From assembly GCA_003605115.1 (NCBI GenBank), contig QZKY01000011.1, forward strand, positions 62,001 to 126,000: a DNA stretch of 64,000 nucleotides. The letters are read 5' to 3'. The notes beneath the pieces are model-generated. The model was not told where the DNA came from. It worked only from the letters and a program-made list of their open reading frames with translations, and made no database searches. Shown one piece after another: positions 7,720 through 16,738 of this stretch; the stretch's first letter is position 1; the number at the start of each line of letters is the position of its first letter. The stretch comes from Oxalobacter sp. (GTDB lineage: Bacteria > Pseudomonadota > Gammaproteobacteria > Burkholderiales > Burkholderiaceae_D). The translations under genes and the position numbers were made by a program.

Positions 7720-9210
7720 ATGAGTGCAGCACTATCCAATACTGCTTCTGTACGCAGAAAGGTTGTCGCTAAATCTTTTCGCGACTTTGAGGCCATAGGT
7801 AAACAAATTGTCCGCTTTGGAAAAATGACGCCGGAAAATTTTATGCGTCATTTTAGAGCGAATCCTAGTGACCATTTCTGTTCCCTTCCCCATCCAGAAG
7901 GAAAAGGTTCTATTTTTTGTGGGCATATCGCGTGGAAAAAATTCGATAATCTAGCAAACACACTTATTGAGTACGCGCCTGAACTTGATAAACGCGTTGA
8001 CCTCGATAACGTCAGGAAAATCATAAGAGAAACATATGTTCGCCGTATCTTGCATGACAAGATACTCTTGAATTCAAATTCAACAGAAGACATTCTTTCT
8101 GAAGTTACAGAAAAATTGAAGGGGTCACTCGGGACTACACAGCATCTCTATTCATGCGTGCTTTTCTATAATGGAAGCCCTGACGAATTCCAAGTTGGGC
8201 CAGTCATATTTACGCGCAGCCCAATATTTATTCGCAAAAATAGGCTCAAAATTCGTTCGAGCGTAGAAGAATCAATTGCATCACATATTGAAAAATCCAT
8301 AGAACACCAGGCAAGAAATCATAAATCTACAAATCCCCAAGAAATTGAAATTCACGCTAGAAAATATGTCAGGGGGCTTTATGCGCAAGCTTTAAAGACA
8401 TATCGTTCCTATCCATGGGTGGCGCAGGTGGAAATTAAAAAATGCGACAAAGTCACATCCGATGTATGTGCTGCCAGAACCATCGATGCCGCTTTACACG
8501 TTATTCGGATATTGCTTGGCGCAAGAAATGCTGAACGAATACGTTTAGCTCGTTCCAGAGGAGATGCGCTAAGAACGGCCGATATGTGGATTGATGAATC
8601 AGGAATATTGGGGGTACGTATTAGTTCAAGGAGTATCGGGCCGGTCGGATTCTCAAACTGGCATGATGGATTGATGCAAATCGATGGTTATGAGCTAAAC
8701 CTGCTTGGTTCAGCAATCTCCGTTTTAGCAAACCCGCAAACAGTTTTTCATTTACATCAGCGAGTGTTGGACGGAATTCATTGGTTCGGTGATGCGGCAA
8801 CAGAGCCTGAATTCACGTCCCAAATTATCAAATATACGTCTGGAATTGAACGCCTGATTTTTGGGAAGTTCAAGAAGGGCCAGAAAATGCGATTTGCCAA
8901 TCGACTGAAAGCGGTTTGTAAAGCCTTCGGCTGCGACACTGATGATAAAGTGCACGGCGATGCTTTAGAGGTTTATAAAACCCGCTCTGCCTTGCTTCAT
9001 GGAGATTATTCACCACGCCACGATAATGTTCGCCTAATCGCCAGTAAAGCTGAAAATCTATGCCGACTATGTATCTTATGCCTTATTCAACTGTATCCAG
9101 CAATCCTTGCGAAATTTAATGATGTCGATTCTGAACACCTTGAAAGTATCATGGATGACATTACCGAAGATGCGGATAAGGCACTAATGAAGTGCGGCGT
9201 ATTTGTTTAA
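7720..9210 (+). CDS. ApeA-like HEPN-domain protein, probable antiphage RNase
   Basis: A 496-residue protein. The C-terminal part (about residues 370-480) resembles the Apea-like HEPN domain: GIERLIFGKFKKGQKMRFANR, then YKTRSALLHGD, where R422 and H427 give the R-X4-H motif of HEPN ribonucleases. The long N-terminal part (1-360) has no motif I recognise and may sense the phage. Proteins of this shape abort infection by cutting RNA. The start at 7720 has AAGGG eight bases before it; a GTG at 7711 would overlap that site. The gene stands alone, enclosed by 88-nt inverted repeats and outer direct repeats, and looks more AT-rich than the genes around it. The family call rests on motif and length only. 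Confidence 0.65.
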   Translation: MSAALSNTASVRRKVVAKSFRDFEAIGKQIVRFGKMTPENFMRHFRANPSDHFCSLPHPEGKGSIFCGHIAWKKFDNLANTLIEYAPELDKRVDLDNVRKIIRETYVRRILHDKILLNSNSTEDILSEVTEKLKGSLGTTQHLYSCVLFYNGSPDEFQVGPVIFTRSPIFIRKNRLKIRSSVEESIASHIEKSIEHQARNHKSTNPQEIEIHARKYVRGLYAQALKTYRSYPWVAQVEIKKCDKVTSDVCAARTIDAALHVIRILLGARNAERIRLARSRGDALRTADMWIDESGILGVRISSRSIGPVGFSNWHDGLMQIDGYELNLLGSAISVLANPQTVFHLHQRVLDGIHWFGDAATEPEFTSQIIKYTSGIERLIFGKFKKGQKMRFANRLKAVCKAFGCDTDDKVHGDALEVYKTRSALLHGDYSPRHDNVRLIASKAENLCRLCILCLIQLYPAILAKFNDVDSEHLESIMDDITEDADKALMKCGVFV

Positions 9211-9226
9211 TACGACTGACTCACTC

Positions 9227-9314
9227 CCAAGTTTAATTCGGCGAGGATTCAGAGTCTGCTATTTGCTTTATTCCCGACTGTTATCGTTCGCTACGTGAAC
9301 TTCCGCTTTGGCCG
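9227..9314 (+). repeat. 88-nt inverted repeat, right arm (HEPN cassette)
   Basis: Partner of 7581-7668. It starts 17 bases after the HEPN stop codon, with CCAAGTTTAAT, and ends GCTTTGGCCG. Paired arms could terminate transcription or act as recombination substrates. Confidence 0.8.
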
Positions 9315-9388
9315 AATTGCAGTCAACCGTCGCACGAGGGCATGGCCGTTTTGCTGTGCAAAAGTGTGGGAGGTTTGAGAAATTATTG

Positions 9389-9427
9389 AGTTTTATGGAA
9401 TTCAATAATTATGGAAAATTCATAAAG
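9389..9427 (+). repeat. right copy of the AT-rich direct repeat
   Basis: AGTTTTATGGAATT followed by AATAATTATGG and TTCATAAA, in the same direction as 7248-7304 but lacking one internal 21-base unit. Confidence 0.55.
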
Positions 9428-9461
9428 CTCGATAAAGTGTCACTATTGCGGTAATGCTGCT

Positions 9462-10493
9462 TCAGCGTCTAGAAAGCATGGTTCTCGTGTCCGTTATCGC
9501 TTTAACCAAGGCACACCATCTTCCATCTTCGCGCATTTCTTTGTGGCACCAGATAACGTTTGGTTTTTTAACGTTGTCAAAATTCATGGCATTCCAAGGT
9601 GTGCCAGTGCCCAGTTTTATAAGGATGCAATCGATTATTTCCCGCAAGCTGTGCCGCATTTTGCCTTTTGAAACGATAGGCTCTACGGCAGACCATTCCG
9701 CATCAGACAAACTCCAGATGCCATCACGATGCGAGAGTTCATTTTCTTTTAGGGCGATGGGGGCGCCTCTTACCGTTTGTGCCGCTTTATGGTATTCGAT
9801 GAGACCAGTGTGGCTTGATGCAAAGTCATAGGGTGCCTCAATAGTTTCAACACAAGTGATGGTGATATCGACTACAAGATACTTGCCCTTGCGTAGAAGT
9901 GTTTGCATGACCATCGAGACAATGCCTTCGGGGAGACTCATGGACAGTTTCCCCCTACGTGCATTCTCAAGCACGCTGTTCCACATCCGGTGAGCTGATG
10001 GAAAAGAATACATCCACGATAAAGCGGCAAGCACGGAAGGTAAACGTTTGGTGTTAGTGCCAAGCTCGCGCATCGGATAACCAAAAAAACCGACGCCGCA
10101 TTCTCTGCCCTTAATGTTGGTGACCATAAGGTTATCAAGACCTTGCGGGCTGAATAAATGTTTCGCTAATCCATTGATGGGCTTGAAGACGGCTTTCATT
10201 AATACCGCAGCTGGCACAATGAATTGCTTTCCGAGAGTTTCAAAAGCATAGACGTCTTGCCCGCATACGGTCTGCTTGGGATAGCGCATCCCCGAAAGGT
10301 AAAAGTCGGCAGGTACCTTGGACCAAGAATTGAAGTTGGAGCAAACCTTGATGCGCTTGGCATCTGCGATGACCGATTTGGTGGCAAGCTCGTTTAGCGC
10401 GTTTACGTCGAGTTCTTCTCGGCAGCCTTTCGGCGTAATGGCTTTGATTTGATAACAGCTTCCATTCCATAACACTTTCTCTATCCAGCGCAT
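9462..10493 (-). CDS. protein with unknown N-terminus and IS5-type DUF4096 C-terminus, beside tniQ
   Basis: A 343-residue protein in two parts. Residues 1 to about 250 match nothing I know. From about 260 to 335 it resembles the helix-turn-helix DUF4096 domain of IS5/IS1182-type transposases: WSLSDAEWSAVEPIV, LREIIDCILIKLGTGTPWNA, then a tail in HKEMREDGRW. No DDE catalytic domain follows, so it is not a transposase in itself. The gene lies downstream of tniQ on the same strand, the place held by tnsE in Tn7, but a 457-base gap separates them and it has its own ribosome binding site (AAGGGA). It may be a target selector or regulator, or an IS end fused to another gene. Function not assigned. 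Confidence 0.6.
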   Translation of the reverse strand: MRWIEKVLWNGSCYQIKAITPKGCREELDVNALNELATKSVIADAKRIKVCSNFNSWSKVPADFYLSGMRYPKQTVCGQDVYAFETLGKQFIVPAAVLMKAVFKPINGLAKHLFSPQGLDNLMVTNIKGRECGVGFFGYPMRELGTNTKRLPSVLAALSWMYSFPSAHRMWNSVLENARRGKLSMSLPEGIVSMVMQTLLRKGKYLVVDITITCVETIEAPYDFASSHTGLIEYHKAAQTVRGAPIALKENELSHRDGIWSLSDAEWSAVEPIVSKGKMRHSLREIIDCILIKLGTGTPWNAMNFDNVKKPNVIWCHKEMREDGRWCALVKAITDTRTMLSRR

Positions 10494-10950
10494 TTATACA
10501 CGTCCCTTTGAGTAAACAAGGACGTATAGGAACCGCCGTTCCATTTTTTCGGAGGCAGAGCCTAAAGAGAAGGAAATTGCAAAGTATGGGTGCGTCAGCC
10601 ATCGGGAAACCGGTTAATGTTTGGAATCTTCAAGCTAGTAGTTAATGGCTTTAATCTTATTTGTCGAAAAACAGGCTTTTTACTGCCAAGTTTTCTTGCA
10701 AAATGTCGAATTTATGCCAAATACTCCGCTTTTTTGTCGAAAAGTAGAGCTATTCAATGGCATCTGGTTTCTTTAACACCAACAAAACTCCCTAAGCTGT
10801 AGGGGCTCTTTTAGGGCGGAGCACTCTTGTGTGAGTACTTTCAAGTGACATGATGCGTTTGGGGTCAACTGCGTAGTAACCTTGGCCAAGCAAAGCTTGA
10901 GGAAACAGGTATTCAAGTAATCAGAAATAATGGTCGAGAGAAGGGGCCAA
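10494..10950. other. gap between tniQ and the DUF4096 gene, with three TGTCGAA repeats
   Basis: No gene is visible. Between about 10660 and 10745 the motif TGTCGAA occurs three times in one direction, twice as TTTGTCGAAAA followed by AG(G/A)(C/G). The spacing is roughly 30-45 bases. They could be operator sites for the leftward gene or remains of a transposon end. Confidence 0.5.
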
Positions 10951-12108
10951 TCAAAATGGTAATGACCATTGGCGTTGCTGCATTGGGTTTCCCTGAAGTT
11001 GCTTTAGCGCCAAACAGGTTCTTGGCAGTTTTTCGCGATGTCGCAGAAATAAGTGCCAGACACCCAGTTGCTTTAGCAGTGTGGGGATGTCCATCGGCGA
11101 ATTTGAAATGCCCACGCTTCTGACGGCATCAAAAATTCTCTCCCGAAGTTCATCGTCTAACGAGGGGAACGGTTTGGCAATAGAAAGTTTTGCCAAGGGA
11201 TATGGTTGTTGGACCGCACCATTATTCACCGCTTCCATAAAAGCTTTGAGCATGATGTGCTTCGACGGCGAGAAAGAGGCGTCATTTGCATCTCGAACCA
11301 GTGCAGCGGGCCATGCCCGGGTGCTTGGCTCAAAATCCAGCTTGCCCATTCTCAGGAAATCAGCGCCAAGAGCTTCCCTTAATAACTCAGCAAACAGGTG
11401 CAGAGAAATTCGGGAGCCTTCGATGATTAGGCCGATATGCAAGGCTTTACGGCGGTGTTGCTGCAGCCATTCTCGTGGATGCGCCCTGAAGCGCCTCACA
11501 AGTGCTTTATGGCTGATTTCGGCGATGGCGGGGGCCAGTATATTGGCAGCGTGAGTATTCATGGATTGCCCGATGTCTTGCTTAGGCGGGTGTTTGGTGA
11601 TGCCCTGGCGCCTTGCAATCCTGCGGTCACTCAAGTAAATGACATGCAAGGGTAAGTTGTGGTGAGGGCATACAACGACAAATGGGAGATTGTGCTCCCG
11701 GTGCCAATATGTTTCCCCAAAATGCTGCTGGTCTTCGATTACGCATTGAACGCAATATCTGGGAGCAAGAGGGTCAAGCCATGTCGATGCCTTAAATGGC
11801 CGAATGTCATCAGAGTTATGTCCCAGAATGGCTTGAGCCATTCGTTGTGTATCAGCGCTGCTCATATAGGCGGTCACATAAGGAAAAGGCGTGTGGTCCC
11901 AAAGGAGTTGTAAGGCATCGATATCGCTGGCAAGGCTAATTTCACGCAACCCTGACATCGCCAACAATGGCAGGCGGGTTCGAATGTTTTGCGACAGACG
12001 GCGCGCCAGCTGATTAATTGATACGCCGTGATGGAGGCTCGCTCGCAGTAGCAGGCTGCCGACAAGCTCGTTTGGATACGGTCTTGGGAAATAGTAGTGC
12101 CGGGTCAC
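10951..12108 (-). CDS. tniQ: TniQ/TnsD-family target selection protein
   Basis: A 385-residue TniQ-family protein, which in Tn7-like elements directs the TnsABC machinery to a target site. The N-terminus PRPYPNELVGSLLLRAS is typical. A zinc-finger follows: YCVQC near residue 120, then WHREHNLPFVVVCPHH. At 385 residues it is longer than the TniQ of Tn5053 or CRISPR-linked systems, yet shorter than TnsD of Tn7 (about 508), so the DNA-reading C-terminal part is reduced or different. It starts with GTG, overlapping the tnsC stop by four bases (GTGA). It ends the tnsA-tnsB-tnsC-tniQ operon. Confidence 0.9.
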   Translation of the reverse strand: MTRHYYFPRPYPNELVGSLLLRASLHHGVSINQLARRLSQNIRTRLPLLAMSGLREISLASDIDALQLLWDHTPFPYVTAYMSSADTQRMAQAILGHNSDDIRPFKASTWLDPLAPRYCVQCVIEDQQHFGETYWHREHNLPFVVVCPHHNLPLHVIYLSDRRIARRQGITKHPPKQDIGQSMNTHAANILAPAIAEISHKALVRRFRAHPREWLQQHRRKALHIGLIIEGSRISLHLFAELLREALGADFLRMGKLDFEPSTRAWPAALVRDANDASFSPSKHIMLKAFMEAVNNGAVQQPYPLAKLSIAKPFPSLDDELRERIFDAVRSVGISNSPMDIPTLLKQLGVWHLFLRHREKLPRTCLALKQLQGNPMQQRQWSLPF

Positions 12109-13718
12109 ACAGGCAAAATCTTTTCAAGGTCTGGCAGCATCCCTAAGGATTTCATGCGCTCCAACGCGCTCTCCTGGTCAGACTTCAACAAACCGTTCCG
12201 GTAATCACCTGGGGGATATTCTTCTGGCGGTCTGGGTGCATTTTTGCCTTTAACGGATTTTGTCTTGGTGCCTGAAGTTGACTTGGTCAGTGCCTTTTTG
12301 ACGCCCTCAAGGGCATTTTTTGCGCCATCACGAGCGGCAATTTCAGCCATGTTTTCGGCGTCATCTGCTTTGAAGCCAAGGGTTTCCAGTGCTGAAGCAC
12401 ATGTCGGAACAAACAAGGCGTCCTCTGGCGTGATGTTGGCTCCCGGGACTTTGCGCCCGGCAAATCTTAATTCAATATTTTGTATGACTTCACTGAGATT
12501 TATTGGTGCGATATCGTCAAATCTCATCAGTGCATGTATATCATTTAAACGAAGTGCTTCAATCATGGGTTCGACCATTGCGAGTTCTGTTTTTGCCACT
12601 CGCGCAATGAGTTCTGCTGTGATGGTTTCAGAACCCCCCTCAAGTATGGCGCGGACTTGGGTAGCCGCGAACAGCTTGATGGCGATATCGACGATGCCTT
12701 GGGAGTGGTGGTATAGCATATCCGTAAGAAACGGCGACTTGTCAGCAGGTGTTCTTATCCACTGGAACCTCCACAACGCAGAGACGAAATATTCCCATTC
12801 GTCAGGTGCGTTATGGGTTCCCTTTTTTAAAGCCCCCCAGCTTTGGCCAATGGAACGACGAGCCTGGCGGAAATTTAAAGACAGGAGGTTAGAGGCTTTG
12901 TTTGTGCCGATAAAAAATATCGGGACACCCAGCTCGTTTGATGCGGACACAAGCAGGCTCATAAGTGCATCCCGATTTTTGCGAGAGTTTTCCAGGTTCT
13001 GGATTTCGTCTACAACTAGCAGCCCTACGCAATGTGCATGAAGTATTCGCGCCGCATGGTTCATCAATGTTTCAGCGCCAATGCGACTGTCAAGATAGCG
13101 CTCTGTGTAATTCGCGGCTGGCAAAAGCTGGTCTACTTTTCTGAAGATGGAATGAGCGATGCCTTTGACGCTGGCACCGTCATACGGCGTTTCGATGTGC
13201 AGATACGGGATTTGATAAATCCCATACCTTGGGTGGTATATAACTTCTGGCATGTAGGAAAGCGCACGCTTGACCGTCGTTGTTTTCCCCATGCCTGAAA
13301 GGCCAATGAGAGAACTGGAAAGCTGTGCTGTCGATGAAGATTTTTTGAAGGTCGTCCTGTTTTGGGACATCTCGTGCAGTTTTACAAAAACGCGGTGTGA
13401 TTGGGCTGAGCGCGGGATTCGTCCTACATACCCTTGGCGTATTAAAGCATCAAGTTTTTGTGCTAGTTCAAAGTGCCTGGAAAGAGGCACCATGAAATCT
13501 GACAATTGTGCAATGAGCTGAATGCGTTCATTTGCAGACCATTGCCTTTGTTCTTCGCGAAACGCTGGTACTGAGAAAAGTGTCTCAAGCCATTGCGTAT
13601 CCTCGAGGGAGGGCGGTAGCGCTTCGATGAGTGGATTGCCTTGATATTGCGGAATACGCTGTTCTTTGTATTCGGCTTCAAGGAATTCAGGGGCAAAATT
13701 CTCTAGGTTATTTTCCAT
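12105..13718 (-). CDS. tnsC: TnsC-like AAA+ transposition regulator
   Basis: A 537-residue AAA+ ATPase of the TnsC/TniB family. Walker A is GLSGMGKTT (139-147), Walker B LLVVDE (233-238), and the sensor region reads IFFIGTNKA. TnsC forms ATP-dependent filaments on target DNA and bridges the target selector and the TnsAB transposase. The length is close to Tn7 TnsC (555), so the C-terminal TnsA-interacting region is present. The ATG at 13718 is chosen: it overlaps the tnsB end by 11 bases, as is common in tns operons, and an AGGATATG lies just upstream. An ATG at 13772 would add an 18-residue stretch deep inside tnsB. The last four bases overlap tniQ. Confidence 0.93.
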   Translation of the reverse strand: MENNLENFAPEFLEAEYKEQRIPQYQGNPLIEALPPSLEDTQWLETLFSVPAFREEQRQWSANERIQLIAQLSDFMVPLSRHFELAQKLDALIRQGYVGRIPRSAQSHRVFVKLHEMSQNRTTFKKSSSTAQLSSSLIGLSGMGKTTTVKRALSYMPEVIYHPRYGIYQIPYLHIETPYDGASVKGIAHSIFRKVDQLLPAANYTERYLDSRIGAETLMNHAARILHAHCVGLLVVDEIQNLENSRKNRDALMSLLVSASNELGVPIFFIGTNKASNLLSLNFRQARRSIGQSWGALKKGTHNAPDEWEYFVSALWRFQWIRTPADKSPFLTDMLYHHSQGIVDIAIKLFAATQVRAILEGGSETITAELIARVAKTELAMVEPMIEALRLNDIHALMRFDDIAPINLSEVIQNIELRFAGRKVPGANITPEDALFVPTCASALETLGFKADDAENMAEIAARDGAKNALEGVKKALTKSTSGTKTKSVKGKNAPRPPEEYPPGDYRNGLLKSDQESALERMKSLGMLPDLEKILPV

Positions 13719-15867
13719 CCAGCATATCCTGAAGTTTTTTGCGGCGCGCTTTTTCATTTTCTGAGAGCGCACTGGTTTTTTGCTTTGCGTTGGGTTCAGA
13801 TGGCTGCGTTAACTTTTTGTTGCTTATGTCATATACTTCTGCTGATTGTCTGTGTGATGACTCATCAGAAAAATCTCTGGCTTTCTGTTGGCGTTCCCGG
13901 CGTTTTTCATCGTTACGATTTTTAACGACATTTTTCTTTGATGTTGTGCGAGGTTTCGTCTTGCCTCTTGCCGCGGCTTTTGCTTCTGCCTGGGCCTTTT
14001 TGACGATGGGACTAATAGCCTCGTGGAAATCCAGATTGTTTTGACGCTTGATGTGCATGCCTTCTAGCCTGAGGGATTCTCTGGTAAAGCTCAAAGCTTC
14101 AGCTTCAGCGAAAGATAGTCCACGATACTGTTCGCATGCATCAGTTAGCGTAGCTTCAAAAAAATTGCTTGGGTTTCTGTCATCCTCAATATAAATGTCG
14201 TTGACAAGATTGCGGTCATATCTAACCTCAATTTCGAAAAAATTACGCCTAGCTGCGATAAACCATTCGCGCTCGATGGCTTCTTTGCACGAGTAAAAAC
14301 ACGCCCCTATTCGGATTCCTCTCGGTGTGACCGTGGCGTTCATACGAGGTAAAAGTGCAAATCTGACTTGCTCAGAAGGAATGCGCGCCAATATGCCTGC
14401 ACGTTCGCGAATGCTGGTATTCCAGATGTTAATTGGGGTAGGTTGTATGCCATTTAAGATATGCTCGCCTTCCCAAATATAATCATTAAGTGGAGTTCGG
14501 TTGTGCTTGATGATTCCAAGCAAAATTATCCGCGTAAGTTCATCCAGGTTGTGTATGGCATCTTCTGAATAATCCTTACCTTGCCGTTTCTGCGCTTCAG
14601 CGGGCGGCTGGTAGCCTTTGACTTCGTTAGCCAGTGTTGCGTGTAGCAACTTGAAGCTGCATTCAACGAAAGGCTTATGCCTAGCACGGCCTGGTGACAA
14701 ATTGGTGATTTCTATGTTGAGATTCTCGGCGAGTTGGGTGCTGTTGTGCCCGGTAAACTCTGACCCACGGTCCGCATGGTAATTCTGCGGTTGTATACCA
14801 TCTGCTGGCCAGTCCGTAGGGTCATAGTCGACTCCGTATCGTCTGCAAAGTTTTTCCTTGCTTTCTGAGACAGACATAATGGCGAATTGTGCGGCTGGCC
14901 ACGATGGGTTTTCAAATCCCACGTAAAAGCCGACGATTAGCGTGCTCTTCCTGTCAACGATTAAGTATAGGGTTGCCTTGCCGATGATTGCGAGTCTGTT
15001 AAGAAGGGAAACAATCCAAAGGTCAGCAATGGTTGCATCTATTTCATACACTTCGCCAACAGCGTAAGTGCTATCTCTGAAGCTTCCAAGCTTCTCGGCA
15101 AAATTGAGCTCATATTCCTTGCTTCCTTTCTTGCTTCGGATAATGGCTTGCTTGGAGAGTAACTTACTTGCGTAATAGCGAAACTGTTGTTCGCTTGGAT
15201 ATTCTCCCAATGGTTTCAGAATTCGTTGACCTTCATTGTCGAAATAACTGTAATGCTCATTGAGTATGGTTTGGTAGCAATCACTCAGTTTCGTGACTCT
15301 GTCTTTTAAGTAATTCGACTTGATGTGTCGGGCGATGATGTCCCTGTCTTTCTCTGACATTTGGAAAATGACGCGCTGGAGATATTTTGGAGGCCGCCCT
15401 CTGCCGGCTGTATCACCAGCAACGCTACCGCGCTTACTGAAATCAGGCTTGAGTGCGTTGAGCGTCTGACCGTTTTTCCACCATTTGCGAAAGTCGCTGC
15501 GTATTGTTTGGGGTGAGCAGCCAATCTCTGCGGCTCTTTGTTTGATTAATTTTTCTCGTGTCTCGCGTTCAAGGATTGCTTCGTCGTTCAGAATCGGTTC
15601 GATTCTGGAAAATATCAATTTGCAATATGCCTGCTCGGTTTTGCTGAGCTTCAGGGCGAGAAATTTCCCTGTTCCAGACTTCCGCTTGATGTAGCCTTTA
15701 TGAAGACTTCCTTCAACCTCGCTATAGGAAAAGGCTTTAGGGAGTCCTTTTTCATCGAGAACGTTGAACAGCCATATTTTGTTTTTTCTAACGTCAATGC
15801 GTATTACTCGGAACAGCACATCGGCGTTGTCTGTTTCCAGGACATCGTTGAGAAGAATGGGTTGCAT
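13708..15867 (-). CDS. tnsB: TnsB-like DDE transposase
   Basis: The 719-residue transposase that cuts and joins the 3' ends of the element. It has N-terminal DNA-binding domains (helix-turn-helix near GCSPQTIRSDFRKWWK), an rve/DDE core with D277 (YEIDAT), D366 (HADRGSE) and E402 (KPFVECSF), then a Mu-type beta-barrel and a lysine-rich tail that would touch TnsC. Spacing of the three acids is close to Tn7 TnsB (D273, D361, E396). The start at 15867 follows GGAGGA and comes one base after the tnsA stop. All catalytic residues are intact, so the enzyme could be active. Confidence 0.94.
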   Translation of the reverse strand: MQPILLNDVLETDNADVLFRVIRIDVRKNKIWLFNVLDEKGLPKAFSYSEVEGSLHKGYIKRKSGTGKFLALKLSKTEQAYCKLIFSRIEPILNDEAILERETREKLIKQRAAEIGCSPQTIRSDFRKWWKNGQTLNALKPDFSKRGSVAGDTAGRGRPPKYLQRVIFQMSEKDRDIIARHIKSNYLKDRVTKLSDCYQTILNEHYSYFDNEGQRILKPLGEYPSEQQFRYYASKLLSKQAIIRSKKGSKEYELNFAEKLGSFRDSTYAVGEVYEIDATIADLWIVSLLNRLAIIGKATLYLIVDRKSTLIVGFYVGFENPSWPAAQFAIMSVSESKEKLCRRYGVDYDPTDWPADGIQPQNYHADRGSEFTGHNSTQLAENLNIEITNLSPGRARHKPFVECSFKLLHATLANEVKGYQPPAEAQKRQGKDYSEDAIHNLDELTRIILLGIIKHNRTPLNDYIWEGEHILNGIQPTPINIWNTSIRERAGILARIPSEQVRFALLPRMNATVTPRGIRIGACFYSCKEAIEREWFIAARRNFFEIEVRYDRNLVNDIYIEDDRNPSNFFEATLTDACEQYRGLSFAEAEALSFTRESLRLEGMHIKRQNNLDFHEAISPIVKKAQAEAKAAARGKTKPRTTSKKNVVKNRNDEKRRERQQKARDFSDESSHRQSAEVYDISNKKLTQPSEPNAKQKTSALSENEKARRKKLQDMLDGK

Positions 15868-15868
15868 T

Positions 15869-16711
15869 TCAATTTCCTCCAACTGAACGCAGTTCGTTCC
15901 TGCCTCTGCGGATGAAAATCCCGATAGGCGCGTTTGGCAGGTCAGGTTCAGTCATGTTGGTCACAATCTCCTGGCTTAATAAAAGCATGCGTATGACCCT
16001 TAGCCCGGTGCCTAGTTGTGCTCCAGTCCGTTCGTCGTAGTTTTGACAATACGCCGCTAGCGATAAAGATGAAGATGTTCGGGACAGTTCATACGAAAAT
16101 CTTGAGCAATGCTCTTTAAAATAGTTTGGGTAGGGCTCAATTTCGCCAGGCTTGATGACAGCGGAGCGTATCCATTTGATATTTTTGATTTTGTTTTCAG
16201 GAAGCATAGAGTGGAATACCAAATGGTGAGCAATTCCGCACCCATTAAAATAACGCCGCTGAATTTCCAGCTTTTCGATGGCCCTCAGGTCATTAGCGTC
16301 TTCAGCGCGTTTGCAATTGAAAGCCTCTATTGTTTCTTTGTCGTTTCGGAGGCGCGTAACCAGAAAATCACAGGTCATGACTGTCGGAATCTTTGTTTGT
16401 GGATAGGTTGGGTGTTTTATGCCCATTTCTGCTGCGAGCGAGACGGTGTCCTCGCGTGTTAATGGATATTGCTCCCGGATGTCGATGACGTCCGGCGTAA
16501 ACTCGAGAAGCATGAAGAGATTGCGTTCGACATTAGAGAACAGGTCATGGACCCGCCCTGTTTTATGGCCGAAGATTCGGTGAGTGTTGCCCTTCGATGA
16601 AAACTCATTCGCCAAAATCCAGGGAAGATACTGGTCGAGCGTACCTTTGCCGCGACCTTCTTTTTGAAGCTGCCGGATTTTTTCCTCCGTCATTACGCGT
16701 CGATTTGCCAT
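15869..16711 (-). CDS. tnsA: TnsA-like endonuclease
   Basis: A 280-residue restriction-like nuclease that cuts the 5' ends, allowing cut-and-paste rather than copy-in movement. Likely catalytic residues are E62 (NVERN), D115 (TCDF) and K134 (NCKR), which correspond to E63, D114 and K132 of Tn7 TnsA. The C-terminal winged-helix region is present by length. AAGGAG precedes the ATG. A 108-aa gene lies 27 bases upstream on the same strand and tnsB follows after one base, so these form one operon. The presence of TnsA separates this element from the Tn5053/Tn402 group, which lacks it. Confidence 0.93.
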   Translation of the reverse strand: MANRRVMTEEKIRQLQKEGRGKGTLDQYLPWILANEFSSKGNTHRIFGHKTGRVHDLFSNVERNLFMLLEFTPDVIDIREQYPLTREDTVSLAAEMGIKHPTYPQTKIPTVMTCDFLVTRLRNDKETIEAFNCKRAEDANDLRAIEKLEIQRRYFNGCGIAHHLVFHSMLPENKIKNIKWIRSAVIKPGEIEPYPNYFKEHCSRFSYELSRTSSSLSLAAYCQNYDERTGAQLGTGLRVIRMLLLSQEIVTNMTEPDLPNAPIGIFIRRGRNELRSVGGN

Positions 16712-16738
16712 CGTTGCTCCTTGATTGCAAATTGACTT

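Noticed and set aside
10960-10975. GTAATGACCA, identical to part of the right limit of the island
   Set aside because: Ten matching bases in 20 kb can arise by chance and the site lies at the end of tniQ with no repeat copies beside it.
12244-13041. 265-aa open frame antisense to tnsC
   Set aside because: Serine-rich shadow with no motif; tnsC is intact.
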